DNA of 62,397 nucleotides from Streptomyces sp. PR69 (GTDB lineage: Bacteria; Actinomycetota; Actinomycetes; Streptomycetales; Streptomycetaceae), in contig NZ_JAOWCB010000033.1 in the NCBI RefSeq assembly GCF_026420845.1, positions 1 to 62,397 on the forward strand, read 5' to 3'. A program made the translations under genes and the position numbers. The notes under the pieces are model-generated. The model had not been told where the DNA came from. It was given only the letters and a program-made list of their open reading frames with translations, and made no database searches. How positions within the stretch are numbered: the first letter of the stretch is position 1; every line of letters begins with the position of its first letter. Below, in pieces: positions 9,490-17,107 of the stretch.

Positions 9490-10782
9490 TCACGGGGCGC
9501 GGTCGGGCTGCCGGGGCGCGGCCCTGCCGGAGAGCAGGAAGACGACGCAGCGGTCGCGCTCCGCCCAGTCGGCGGTGTCGAGTTCGACGGACTGGAGCAG
9601 CGAGCACTCGACGGTGTAGCCGCCGGCGGCCAGGGCCGCTCCGACGGCCTCGGCCTCGTCGCGGGTGGTGGCATGGGCGACGATGCGTTCGGGGCGGCGT
9701 TCGGCGCAGGCGGTGACGACGGCGACGCCGCCGCCTCCGACCCGTACGACGTCGGGCTCGGGCAGCCGTTCGAGCACCTGCGGGGCGTCGCCGTGCACCG
9801 TCTGGAGCTGTACGCCGAAACGGCGGGCGGCGGCCTCGGTCGTGGCGCAGGCGGCGGGGTCGGCGTCGACAGCGATCACCGCCGCGCCGAAGCGGGCGGC
9901 CTCCACGGCGAGTGCGCCGCTGCCGCAGCCGATGTCCCACACCAGGTCGCCGTAGCGCGGCCCGAGGCGGGCCAGCTGCGCGGCGCGCAGTTCGGGGGCG
10001 GCGCCCGGACTCCCGACAGCCCCTTCGCCGCCGCTGTCCCCCCTGTCCCCCCTATCCGCGTTCCCTGCCCCGTACTCCCTGGGGGAGAGCGCCCAACCCC
10101 GCACCGGGGGCGGGTAGCCCAGGTCGCGGCCCATGGCCCAGCCGCCCGCGCCGTTGCCGGACGGTGTGCCGCCCCCGCCCGCGCCGCCGATGACGATGAC
10201 CACGTTGGGGTCGCTCCAGACGTGGTCGGCGGCCTTGTCCGAGGTGAGGACGGTGACCTGTTCGCGTTCCGTGCCGAGTTCCTCGCAGATGACGAAGGTG
10301 CGGTGCACTCCGTCGAGCAGGAGGGCCAGTTCGGCGGGGCCGGCGCCGGGCGAGGTGAGGACGGCGACCTTGCCGTGGGCCCGGCAGACGTTGACGGCAC
10401 GGCGCAGCGTGCGGGCGTGAGCCACGACGATCTGGGCGTCGTCCCAGGGCATTCCCGCGCGGGCGAAGGCGGCGGCGACGGAGGAGACGGCGGGCACCAC
10501 CTCGACCTCAAGCCCGTACTCCGGCGCACGCAGGGTGCGGACGACTCCGAAGAACCCGGGGTCTCCGTCGGCGAGGACGACCGCGGTGCCGCGGTGGCCG
10601 GCGATCCGCCGGGCGGCGAGGTCGACGCTCCCGAGGCGGATCCGTTCCGCCTCGCCGGGCACCTCGGGGAGGGCCAGGTGGTGGGCGGCTCCGGCCACGA
10701 GGGTGGCGGCGGAGAGGGCGGAGACGGCCGCGGCGGTGAGGGGCGAGCCGTCCCAGCCGATCACCGTGACCCGGTCGGCCAT
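9490..10782 (-). CDS. cobL: Precorrin-6Y C5,15-methyltransferase (decarboxylating), CbiE-CbiT fusion
   Basis: A 430-residue bifunctional SAM-dependent corrin enzyme that methylates C5 and C15 and decarboxylates the C12 acetate in cobalamin synthesis. The N-terminal CbiE half (about 1-215) shows the tetrapyrrole methylase pattern (VTVIGWDGSPL, VVLADGDPGFFG, VVPAVSSVAAAFARAGMPW). The CbiT half (about 255-425) has the SAM motif VWDIGCGSGALAVEAAR. The two are joined by a Gly/Asp/Arg linker (about 235-258; NADRGDRGDSGGEG). Start at ATG 10780-10782 with CCAGGAG upstream. It lies upstream of cobT and cobA on the same strand. Confidence 0.93.
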   Translation of the reverse strand: MADRVTVIGWDGSPLTAAAVSALSAATLVAGAAHHLALPEVPGEAERIRLGSVDLAARRIAGHRGTAVVLADGDPGFFGVVRTLRAPEYGLEVEVVPAVSSVAAAFARAGMPWDDAQIVVAHARTLRRAVNVCRAHGKVAVLTSPGAGPAELALLLDGVHRTFVICEELGTEREQVTVLTSDKAADHVWSDPNVVIVIGGAGGGGTPSGNGAGGWAMGRDLGYPPPVRGWALSPREYGAGNADRGDRGDSGGEGAVGSPGAAPELRAAQLARLGPRYGDLVWDIGCGSGALAVEAARFGAAVIAVDADPAACATTEAAARRFGVQLQTVHGDAPQVLERLPEPDVVRVGGGGVAVVTACAERRPERIVAHATTRDEAEAVGAALAAGGYTVECSLLQSVELDTADWAERDRCVVFLLSGRAAPRQPDRAP

Positions 10783-10859
10783 CGTCGTCAGTCTCCTGGT
10801 GTCGTCGCAGCTGGTGAGCCGCCCGCAGGCTGCGGGCACGGTGAGATTACCCGGAGTCC

Positions 10860-10879
10860 GGCGGCGTCGCGTCGCCGCC
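10860..10879. terminator. GGCGGCG/CGCCGCC hairpin between GNAT gene and cobL
   Basis: A 7-bp perfect stem (10860-10866 / 10873-10879) with a 6-base loop, just downstream of the minus-strand GNAT gene and about 80 bp before the cobL start. It probably separates the two transcripts. Confidence 0.4.
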
Positions 10880-10904
10880 TGCCGCGGCCGGCGGGCTGCC
10901 GGGG

Positions 10905-11537
10905 TCAGTTCCAGTCGGTGAAGGAGGCGTATCCGGCGTCCGCGAGCTGGTCGGCCGCGCCCTCCAGGTCCTCGGGCAGCAGGCTCCAGACGATCAGATC
11001 GGTGCGGATGTCGGTCCAGCTGCCGTCCTCCGTCTGGGTGCGCGCTATCCACGCGTTGCGGAGCACTCCCTCGCTGATGCAGCCGATCTTCTGGGCGACC
11101 TGCTGGGAGGCGGTGTTGTCGGCGGCGGTGCGCAGCTCCAGGCGTTCGAAGCGCTGGTCGCGGAAGAGCCACTGGGCGACGGCGAGCAGGGATTCGGTGG
11201 CGTAGCCCTCGCCGCGCGCCCAGGGGGCGGTGACAAAGGCGGCTTCGGTCGACAGTGTGCGCCAGTTGGTGTGCTGCAGCTGGACGATCCCGACGAGCCG
11301 CTGGGTGAGGAACTCGGTCACCGCGAAGACGATGCCGCGGCCTTCGCGGCGCTCGGCCGGGGCGGTGGTGCGCACCCAGGTCTCGGAGTCGGCGGCGGTG
11401 TAGGGGTGGGGTGCGGAGGTCCAGGCGGTGACCAGTTCGTCGTTCATCATCTCGGTGAGCGCCGGGACGTCGGCGGCTTCGAAGGGGCGCAGCACCAACC
11501 GCTCCGTGCTGATGGACACGTCCGGGAAGGTCGTCAT
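10905..11537 (-). CDS. GNAT-family N-acetyltransferase (RimJ/RimL-like)
   Basis: A 210-residue acetyl-CoA-dependent acetyltransferase. It opens with STERLVLRPFEAADVPALTEMM, typical of the RimJ/RimL group that acetylates protein N-termini or small amines. The acetyl-CoA loop is represented by WARGEGYATESLLAVAQWLF, followed by RLELRTAADNTASQQVAQKIG, the usual N-x-x-S motif strand. The ATG at 11535-11537 has GGAG 6 bases upstream; two upstream ATGs in frame are less well placed. Substrate unknown. It lies between metQ and cobL but shows no functional link to either. Confidence 0.85.
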   Translation of the reverse strand: MTTFPDVSISTERLVLRPFEAADVPALTEMMNDELVTAWTSAPHPYTAADSETWVRTTAPAERREGRGIVFAVTEFLTQRLVGIVQLQHTNWRTLSTEAAFVTAPWARGEGYATESLLAVAQWLFRDQRFERLELRTAADNTASQQVAQKIGCISEGVLRNAWIARTQTEDGSWTDIRTDLIVWSLLPEDLEGAADQLADAGYASFTDWN

Positions 11538-11697
11538 GCGCATCTCCATGCCGGTCTGGCGTGCCGGTCGCCGAGTGGTGACCGCTGTTGTCGCGTGGGG
11601 CGTTGTGGCTCGTGTGGTGTGTAGCCGTGAAGGCACAGCATGCAACATCGGGCGGGGAGCGCGCATGGCCGGGTCCGGTACTGCCCGGGGGACAGCG

Positions 11698-11764
11698 AGG
11701 CCCGCGCCCCGGCACAGACTTTCCAACGCGGTGTTGAAATGCGCTGTTCACAGGGCGCGGGCCT
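11698..11764. other. 12-bp inverted repeat flanking a 43-bp interval
   Basis: AGGCCCGCGCCC (11698-11709) and GGGCGCGGGCCT (11753-11764) are perfect complements. They lie just downstream of metQ and upstream of the GNAT gene. The interval holds TTCCAACGCGGTGTTGAA, itself an imperfect palindrome. It may be a metQ terminator with a large loop, or a promoter/operator for the GNAT gene. Confidence 0.45.
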
Positions 11765-11787
11765 GGCGGTCCGTCAGCGGCTGCCGG

Positions 11788-12648
11788 TTACCCGGCGGCT
11801 GAGAAGGCGGGGATGACGGAGCCGTCGTAAGTGTCCTCGATGTACTTCTTCACCTCGGGCGAGTTGAGGAGCCCGACGAGCTTCTTGACGCGCGGGTCGT
11901 TCTCGTTGCCTTCCTTGACGGCGAGGAAGTTGGCGTACGGATTGCCTTCGGCCTTCTCCAGCGCCAGGGAGTCGGCGGCGGGCTTGAGGTCCGCCTCGAT
12001 GGCGTAGTTGCCGTTGATGACGGCGGCGTCCACGTCGTTCAGGGCGCGGGGCAGGGTGGCGGCCTCCAGCTCCTTGAACTTCAGGCCCTTGGGGTCGGCG
12101 ATGTCGGAGAGCTTGGCGTCGGCGCCCGCGCCGTCCTTGAGGGTGATCAGGCCGTTGTCGGCGAGCAGCTTGAGCGCGCGGCCCTCGTTGGTGGTGTCGT
12201 TGGGGACGGCGACGGTCTGGCCGGCCTTGAGGTCCTTGAGGTCCTTGGCGCTCTTGGAGTAGAGGCCGAGCGGCTCCAGGTGGACGTCGGCGACGGGCAC
12301 GATGTGGGTGCCGTTCTTCTTGTTGAAGTCGTCGAGGTAGGGGCGGTGCTGGAAGAAGTTGGCGTCGACCTGCCCGCTCTCGGTGGCGGTGTTCGGCAGG
12401 ACGTAGTCCGTGAACTCCTTGACCTCCAGCTTGAGGCCGGCCTTGGCGGCGAGCTTGTCCTTGACGTAGGTGAGGATGTCGGCGTGCGGCGTCGGGGACG
12501 CGGCGACGACGAGCGGCTTGGATGCGTCGGCCTTGCCGGAGCCGGAGTCCGGGTCGGAGGCGGTGCCGCAGGCGGTGAGGCCGAGGGCGAGCGCGGCGGA
12601 GGCCGAGGCGGCCAGGGGGAGCTTGGTGTTCTTGATGTTCTTGAGCAC
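11788..12648 (-). CDS. metQ: Methionine ABC transporter substrate-binding lipoprotein
   Basis: A 286-residue NlpA/MetQ-family lipoprotein. The N-terminus VLKNIKNTKLPLAASASAAL leads into the lipobox LTAC with Cys at about residue 28. The mature part has hallmarks of the family: VVAASPTPHADIL, EFTDYVLPNTATESGQVDAN, FFQHRPYLDDFN, VPNDTTNEGRAL and VINGNYA. It would catch D/L-methionine outside the membrane and pass it to MetI. The GTG start at 12646-12648 follows AGAGGC; no upstream ATG is compatible with the signal peptide. It is the third gene of metN-metI-metQ, 86 bp after metI. Confidence 0.93.
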   Translation of the reverse strand: MLKNIKNTKLPLAASASAALALGLTACGTASDPDSGSGKADASKPLVVAASPTPHADILTYVKDKLAAKAGLKLEVKEFTDYVLPNTATESGQVDANFFQHRPYLDDFNKKNGTHIVPVADVHLEPLGLYSKSAKDLKDLKAGQTVAVPNDTTNEGRALKLLADNGLITLKDGAGADAKLSDIADPKGLKFKELEAATLPRALNDVDAAVINGNYAIEADLKPAADSLALEKAEGNPYANFLAVKEGNENDPRVKKLVGLLNSPEVKKYIEDTYDGSVIPAFSAAG

Positions 12649-12734
12649 GAAGAGTGCCTCTTTCTGGTGGTGCGGTTGACGCCCGGACAAGGAGTGCGGG
12701 CCGGTGGGTGCCGGGAAAGGGGTGCGGCGGCCGC

Positions 12735-13406
12735 TCAGGCGGCGGCGCGGCCCCGGCGGGCCAGCAGCCGTACGACGGTGTCGCCGATGAGCTGCACCGC
12801 GGTCACGATCGCGATCAGGATGATGACCGTGATCAGCATGAACTGGGTCTCGAAGCGCTGGAACCCGTAGGTGACGGCCTTGGAGCCCAGTCCCTCGCCG
12901 CCCACCGCGCCGGCCATCGCCGAGTAGCCGACGAGGACGATGACGGTGGTGGTGACGGCGGACACCAGCGACGGCAGGGCCTGCGGCAGCAGAACCTTGC
13001 GCACGACGGCGGGGATGGAGCCGCCCATCGACTGGACGGCTTCGACCAGCCCGTGGTCGACCTCGCGGATGGCGGTCTCGACGAGCCGGGCGAAGAAGGG
13101 GATGGCGCCGACGGCGAGCGGCACGATCATCGCGGTGGGGCCGATGAAGGTGCCGACGACAAGCTGGGTGAACGGGATCAGCGCGATCAGCAGGATCATG
13201 AACGGCAGGGAGCGGCCGATGTTCACGATCACCCCGACGACCCGGTTCAGGGGGATGTTCTGCAGCAGTCCGCCCTTGTCGGTGAGCACGAGGAGCACAC
13301 CGAGCGGGAGCCCGCCGAGTACGGTGACGAGCGTGGACCACAGCACCATGTAGAGGGTGTCGAGGGTGCCCTGCTGAAGCAGCGGCTGCATCTCGGACCA
13401 GGTCAC
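12735..13406 (-). CDS. metI: Methionine ABC transporter permease
   Basis: A 223-residue integral membrane protein with about five TM helices (for example LYMVLWSTLVTVLGGLPLGV and TVIVLVGYSAMAGAVGG). The cytoplasmic loop that docks on the ATPase is AVQSMGGSIPAVVRKVLLP. Length and sequence match MetI of MUT-type methionine importers. The GTG start at 13404-13406 overlaps the TGA of metN by 4 bases (GTGA), so translation is probably coupled. Confidence 0.94.
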   Translation of the reverse strand: MTWSEMQPLLQQGTLDTLYMVLWSTLVTVLGGLPLGVLLVLTDKGGLLQNIPLNRVVGVIVNIGRSLPFMILLIALIPFTQLVVGTFIGPTAMIVPLAVGAIPFFARLVETAIREVDHGLVEAVQSMGGSIPAVVRKVLLPQALPSLVSAVTTTVIVLVGYSAMAGAVGGEGLGSKAVTYGFQRFETQFMLITVIILIAIVTAVQLIGDTVVRLLARRGRAAA

Positions 13407-14461
13407 TTGGCGGCCTCCTCGACCAGGTCGGGGCTGTCGTCCGCCGCGGCGGACGAGGTGTCGTCCACGACGTCGATCTGCAGGCCCTGTTCGCGCAGGA
13501 AGCCGACGGGGACGACGTTCTCCTCGTACCGTCCGGGCAGTTCGATGCGCATACGGCCGATCTGCCGGCCGCCGACGGTGTCCATCGCGGCGCCGAGGAT
13601 CGAGATGTCGATGTTGTACGTGCGCGAGAGCTGGGAGATCACCGGCTGGGTCGCGGTCTCTCCGTGGAAGGTCACGTCGAGCACGGTGCGGTCGGGTCCC
13701 GAGGCGCGGCCGCCGACGGGGAACAGCTCACGGGCCAGCTCGGAGCCGGGGGTGGCCAGCAGTTCGCTGACCGTGCCGGACTCCACGACCTTGCCCTTCT
13801 TCATCAGGGCTGCCGAGTCGCAGACGGTCTTGACGACATCCATCTCGTGGGTGATGAGCAGCACGGTGAGGCCGAGTTCGCGGTTGAGGTCGCGCAGCAG
13901 CGTCAGGATCGAGCGGGTGGTCTCGGGGTCGAGGGCGCTGGTGGCCTCGTCGGAGAGCAGCACCTTGGGGTCGCCGGCGAGCGCCCGGGCGATGCCGACG
14001 CGCTGCTTCTGGCCGCCGGAGAGCTGTCCGGGGTATGCCTTGGCCTTGTCGGCGAGGCCGACCAGGTCGAGCAGCTCCAGGGCCTTGCGGGAGCGCTCCG
14101 CGCCGGAGACCTTGAGGATCTCCAGGGGCAGTTCGACATTGTCCTGGACGGTGCGTGAGGACAGCAGGTTGAAGTGCTGGAAGACCATGCCGATGCGGCT
14201 GCGGGCGGCGCGCAGCTCCTTGCTCGCGCGCGGGCCGCGGCCGGCGAGGGCGGTCAGGTCCCGGCCGTCGACGGTCACGGTGCCGGCGGTGGGGCGCTCC
14301 AGCAGATTGACGCAGCGGATGAGGGAGGACTTCCCGGCGCCGCTCTGGCCGATGACGCCGAAGACCTCGCCTTCTCGCACCTGGAGGTCGACGCCGTCGA
14401 GGGCGGTGACCTCGCGGCCTCGTGACTGATAGACCTTGGTCAGGCCTGTTGTGGTGATCAC
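13403..14461 (-). CDS. metN: Methionine ABC transporter ATP-binding protein
   Basis: A 352-residue ATPase with Walker A GQSGAGKSS, Q-loop FQHFNLL, signature LSGGQKQRV, Walker B VLLSDEATSALD and H-loop LLITHEMDVV. A C-terminal NIL domain (about 265-345) in this family binds methionine and inhibits import when the cell is replete. Start taken at GTG 14459-14461 (ITTTGLTKVYQ follows); the SD is weak (GGAA), and a strong hairpin lies 22 bases upstream, so initiation may be controlled. First gene of metNIQ, about 230 bp downstream of the short leader ORF. Confidence 0.93.
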   Translation of the reverse strand: MITTTGLTKVYQSRGREVTALDGVDLQVREGEVFGVIGQSGAGKSSLIRCVNLLERPTAGTVTVDGRDLTALAGRGPRASKELRAARSRIGMVFQHFNLLSSRTVQDNVELPLEILKVSGAERSRKALELLDLVGLADKAKAYPGQLSGGQKQRVGIARALAGDPKVLLSDEATSALDPETTRSILTLLRDLNRELGLTVLLITHEMDVVKTVCDSAALMKKGKVVESGTVSELLATPGSELARELFPVGGRASGPDRTVLDVTFHGETATQPVISQLSRTYNIDISILGAAMDTVGGRQIGRMRIELPGRYEENVVPVGFLREQGLQIDVVDDTSSAAADDSPDLVEEAAK

Positions 14462-14482
14462 AGGGGTTTCCGTCGCTGTCGA

Positions 14483-14511
14483 GTGCGCGGCGCGGTGTGT
14501 GCGCCGCGCAC
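14483..14511 (-). promoter_or_regulatory. 11-bp perfect hairpin next to the metN start
   Basis: GTGCGCGGCGC (14483-14493) pairs with GCGCCGCGCAC (14501-14511), loop 7 bases. In the metN transcript it sits between the short leader ORF and the start codon, 22 bases before GTG. It could end transcription early or mask ribosome entry; there is no U-tract, as is usual in Streptomyces terminators. Confidence 0.55.
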
Positions 14512-14690
14512 GGGGCATTCGGGTGTGGAATGTCGGCAGACAGCCGGGCGCATACGGCGGGTCCGGCCGGGCGGCCGGGCGGTGTGTGCGCGGGGTGTCG
14601 GTCCGGGGGCGGCGGCTGGGCGCAGGCGGACGCCGGACACGGCGTGGCTGTCGATTCTCGCTTCGGGGCGCGAGCGTGCGGCAGGGGCCC

Positions 14691-14777
14691 TCAGAAGGCG
14701 CACATTCGACACATACAACGAGCACCGGGCGTCGTTTTCGCCTCGGTCGCAAGGGTGCGGCTGCTCGTCCTGGTCAT
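14691..14777 (-). CDS. Putative leaderless Cys/Met-rich leader peptide of metNIQ
   Basis: A 28-codon ORF starting MTRTSSRTLATEAK and ending ARCMCRMCAF-stop: three Cys and two Met codons within the last eight. No Shine-Dalgarno precedes the ATG. Instead TTTACT lies 7 bases upstream, the distance expected if transcription starts at the A of ATG, so the message may be leaderless. Leaderless Cys-rich short ORFs acting as attenuators of sulphur genes are known in mycobacteria. Here the downstream genes import methionine. Whether the peptide is made, and whether it senses Cys, Met or both, is inference. Confidence 0.5.
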   Translation of the reverse strand: MTRTSSRTLATEAKTTPGARCMCRMCAF

Positions 14778-14986
14778 GGCGGCAAGTAAAGCAGACGGGC
14801 TGATGAACCGATCACGCATGTCCGCATTCCGGACGCGCGCAACGCGGCATAGGGACGGTGTGGGCGTATGCCCTACGTGCGAGCCGACCGGGGGCGGGCC
14901 GTGATCCAGGGGCCTGACCTGTGCGGACACCGTGAGCCCGGCGACAGGGCGGGCAGCCCCTGGCCGTCCGGCGCGCACACCGGGCT

Positions 14987-15000
14987 GTGGTCAAGACCAC
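14987..15000. promoter_or_regulatory. DasR-like GntR operator GTGGTCAAGACCAC
   Basis: A near-perfect palindrome; with flanks (TGTGGTCAAGACCACT) it matches about 13 of 16 bases of the DasR-responsive element (ACTGGTCTAGACCACT type). It lies 65 bp before the ATG of the 119-residue membrane protein and upstream of the metN leader on the other strand. Confidence 0.4.
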
Positions 15001-15064
15001 TGCCTCCGGTCACCCCGCGGGCCCGCCCGCATCGGGCCTTTCAGCCCGTAATACTCTCTGAGCC

Positions 15065-15424
15065 ATGCTTGACGCCCTGACGATCGCGATCGGTGTGACC
15101 GCGGTCGCCCTCGCCGCCTGGTGTGGCTTCGCCGCCTACCGCGACCAGCCGACCAAGGACTGGCATTTCCTCGGCATGGCCGTGGTGACGCTGCTGGCCT
15201 TCGCCCAGCTGGCGGTCGGCGTCGTCCAGCTCGCGCGGGGCGAGGAACCCCACGAGGGCACGGCGATCTTCCTGGCGTATCTGATCGGCTCGTTCGCCGC
15301 CGTTCCCGCCGCCGGGTTTCTGTCGCTGGCGGAGCGGACCCGGTGGGGTTCCGCGACGGTCGCGGCCGGGGCGATCGTGCTGGCGGTGCTGGAAGTGCGG
15401 CTCTACGACATCTGGAAGGGCTGA
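15065..15424 (+). CDS. Four-TM integral membrane protein, unknown function
   Basis: A 119-residue protein with about four hydrophobic helices (LTIAIGVTAVALAAWCGF, FLGMAVVTLLAFAQLAVGV, TAIFLAYLIGSFAAVPAAGF, TVAAGAIVLAVLEVRLY). No catalytic motif is visible. The ATG has no SD; a TAATAC -10-like element sits 10 bases upstream, so the leader would be only a few bases long. A DasR-like palindrome lies further up. The next gene, also a membrane protein, begins 9 bp after its stop, so the two form a pair. Confidence 0.75.
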   Translation: MLDALTIAIGVTAVALAAWCGFAAYRDQPTKDWHFLGMAVVTLLAFAQLAVGVVQLARGEEPHEGTAIFLAYLIGSFAAVPAAGFLSLAERTRWGSATVAAGAIVLAVLEVRLYDIWKG

Positions 15425-15433
15425 GGGGCTTCC

Positions 15434-15937
15434 ATGACCGAGAACCACGCCGAGAACCGCCCCGCGAACGCTCCGGCAACCGCCCCGGCAGAGGCGTCGA
15501 AGACCCCGCGGAGTCAGCTCGTCAAGGGCCCCGGCCTGCTGCTGGTGTGGCTGTACGGAGTGATGTCCGTCGGCTCGGTGTCGCGCTCCGCCTACCAGAT
15601 CCTCACCGAGTTCGACCGTGCGCCGCTGGCGTACACGCTGTCCGCGGTGGCGGCCGTGGTGTACGCGTTCATCACCTACACGCTGGTACGCGGCGGTGAG
15701 ACGGCCCGCAGGGCGGCGCTGGCGTGCTGCGCGGCGGAGCTTGCGGGCGTGCTGATCGTGGGGACCTGGACGCTGCTGGAGCCGTCGCTGTTCCCCGACG
15801 ACACGGTGTGGACGACGTACGGCATGGGCTATGTCTTCATTCCGGTGCTGCTGCCGGTCACCGGGATGCTGTGGCTCCGCAGGCCTCGGGCTGCGCAGCC
15901 TTCACGGCGTCCTTCACAGCGTCCTTCTCCAGGGTGA
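15434..15937 (+). CDS. Integral membrane protein, unknown function
   Basis: A 167-residue protein with a polar Ala/Pro-rich N-terminal tail (about 1-28) and four TM helices (LLLVWLYGVMSVGSVSR, TLSAVAAVVYAFITYTLV, AALACCAAELAGVLIVGTW, YVFIPVLLPVTGMLWL). RBS GAGGGG. It follows the 119-residue protein by 9 bp and probably works with it. Its basic Ser/Arg/Pro tail (RRPSQRPSPG) is encoded by 80 bp that also encode the C-terminus of the convergent GNAT gene. Confidence 0.75.
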   Translation: MTENHAENRPANAPATAPAEASKTPRSQLVKGPGLLLVWLYGVMSVGSVSRSAYQILTEFDRAPLAYTLSAVAAVVYAFITYTLVRGGETARRAALACCAAELAGVLIVGTWTLLEPSLFPDDTVWTTYGMGYVFIPVLLPVTGMLWLRRPRAAQPSRRPSQRPSPG

Positions 15938-16391
15938 CGACCGTCAGCCGCGGCCCCGCTCGCTCGCTGGAGACCGGCGCATAGCCCCGGCTGCGGTACA
16001 ACCGCAGATTGCCCTCGCTGCGATGCCCGGTGAACAGCTGGAACCGCTTGGCGGCCGGGTCCTCGGCGAAGAACGCCTCGATCGCGTCCAGGAGCCGCCC
16101 GCCCAGGCCATGGCGCTGCATTCTGGGGTGGACGATGAGCTTGGCGATACGGGCCGTGCCCGCCCCGTCGACCTCTCCGCGCACGGAGGCCACCACCTCG
16201 TCGCCGAGCCTGGCCACCAGGGCGCAGCCCCGGGCGACTTCCGCCTTGAGGTCGTCGAGCGTCTGGGTGAGGGGCTCGATGCCGTAGTCCCCGTACAGCT
16301 CGGCCTCGCTCTGGTAGCACAGATACTGGAGCTTGAGGATGTGCTCCGCGTCCTGCTCCGTCGCCGCTGAGATGGTCACGCTCATGCCCAT
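15858..16391 (-). CDS. GNAT-family N-acetyltransferase
   Basis: A 177-residue acetyltransferase with the acetyl-CoA motif VHPRMQRHGLGGRLLDAIEAF and the motif-B strand FTGHRSEGNLRLYRSRGY. The ATG at 16389-16391 lies 9 bases after GGAGG; a second ATG two codons later is also possible. It converges with, and overlaps, the membrane-protein gene by 80 bp. The overlap encodes the tail EKDAVKDAVKAAQPEACG. Substrate unknown. Confidence 0.85.
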   Translation of the reverse strand: MGMSVTISAATEQDAEHILKLQYLCYQSEAELYGDYGIEPLTQTLDDLKAEVARGCALVARLGDEVVASVRGEVDGAGTARIAKLIVHPRMQRHGLGGRLLDAIEAFFAEDPAAKRFQLFTGHRSEGNLRLYRSRGYAPVSSERAGPRLTVVTLEKDAVKDAVKAAQPEACGATASR

Positions 16392-16428
16392 GTGCGCATG
16401 CCTCCCGCTCACCTGTCCCGCCGGTTGT

Positions 16429-16980
16429 CTACCGCTCCTTTCCCCGAAGTTCAGGAGCCGCAACCTCTGCCGAGAGCATTCTGCGCAGGCATCCCAGGCA
16501 ACGGGAACGCATTGGCCCCAAACTCCCTTGTGAGATACCCAACTCTCCTGCGATTTCTCGGTAGGTCGGGTCGTTTGGGGACAACATCGCAGTCAGCAGC
16601 CGTGGGCAGTTGCCAGGCGTGCGGGCGACGGCGGCCCGGATCGCCCGCCGCCGCTCGGCCTTCAGGGCGGCCGGCTCGGGGGTGCCCGCACAGTCCTGTG
16701 CGGGGTCGGTGACGGGCTCTTCGGCGTACGGCAGTTCCCGGGCCGCCGTCCTGCGGGCGCGGCGCGCTTCCGCACGTACCGCCCGTCTGACCCAGCGGGC
16801 CGCGTCCGGCGGAGGGCCGTCGCCGTCGAGGCGCTCCAGCAGCCGCAGCCAGACGGCCTGTTCGAGGTCGCCTGGCTCCATGGCGGCGGCTGGGGCTTCG
16901 GCGGTGGCCTCGGCGTTCACCAGCGGGCGCAGCGCGCTGACGACATGGGCGGAGGCCGCCGTTTCGTCGAGAAGCGTCAT
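16429..16980 (-). CDS. Sigma-70-like regulatory protein (ECF-type, divergent)
   Basis: A 183-residue protein with the layout of a small sigma factor. A weak region-2-like helix (DLEQAVWLRLLERLDG, AARWVRRAVRAEARRARRTA) is followed by a Pro/Asp-rich linker, and at about 135-175 by a clear region-4 HTH (TYREIAGELGISQGSLGPMR). Two close Cys residues (CLGCL) lie in the last helix. No anti-sigma gene is adjacent. Start ATG 16978-16980; the GNAT gene follows 37 bp downstream on the same strand, perhaps cotranscribed. Confidence 0.75.
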   Translation of the reverse strand: MTLLDETAASAHVVSALRPLVNAEATAEAPAAAMEPGDLEQAVWLRLLERLDGDGPPPDAARWVRRAVRAEARRARRTAARELPYAEEPVTDPAQDCAGTPEPAALKAERRRAIRAAVARTPGNCPRLLTAMLSPNDPTYREIAGELGISQGSLGPMRSRCLGCLRRMLSAEVAAPELRGKER

Positions 16981-17107
16981 GCCCCGCGGGACGTGCCACG
17001 GCGCGGCGGCGGTTTCCGCCCGACGCCAGTGTCACCCGTACGCAGGGCCCTGCGGATCGCAGTTGACGCGCAGGGCCCTGGCAGCCGAGATGGCCGGTCG
17101 CGGCGGT

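Noticed and set aside
11788..13341. Longer metQ reading frame including an N-terminal extension opposite metI
   Set aside because: The extension is the metI gene in another frame; the lipobox signal peptide fixes the start at 12648.
14462..14860. SAM riboswitch (SAM-I or SAM-IV) before metN
   Set aside because: No conserved SAM-aptamer core was seen; only a simple hairpin and the Cys/Met ORF.
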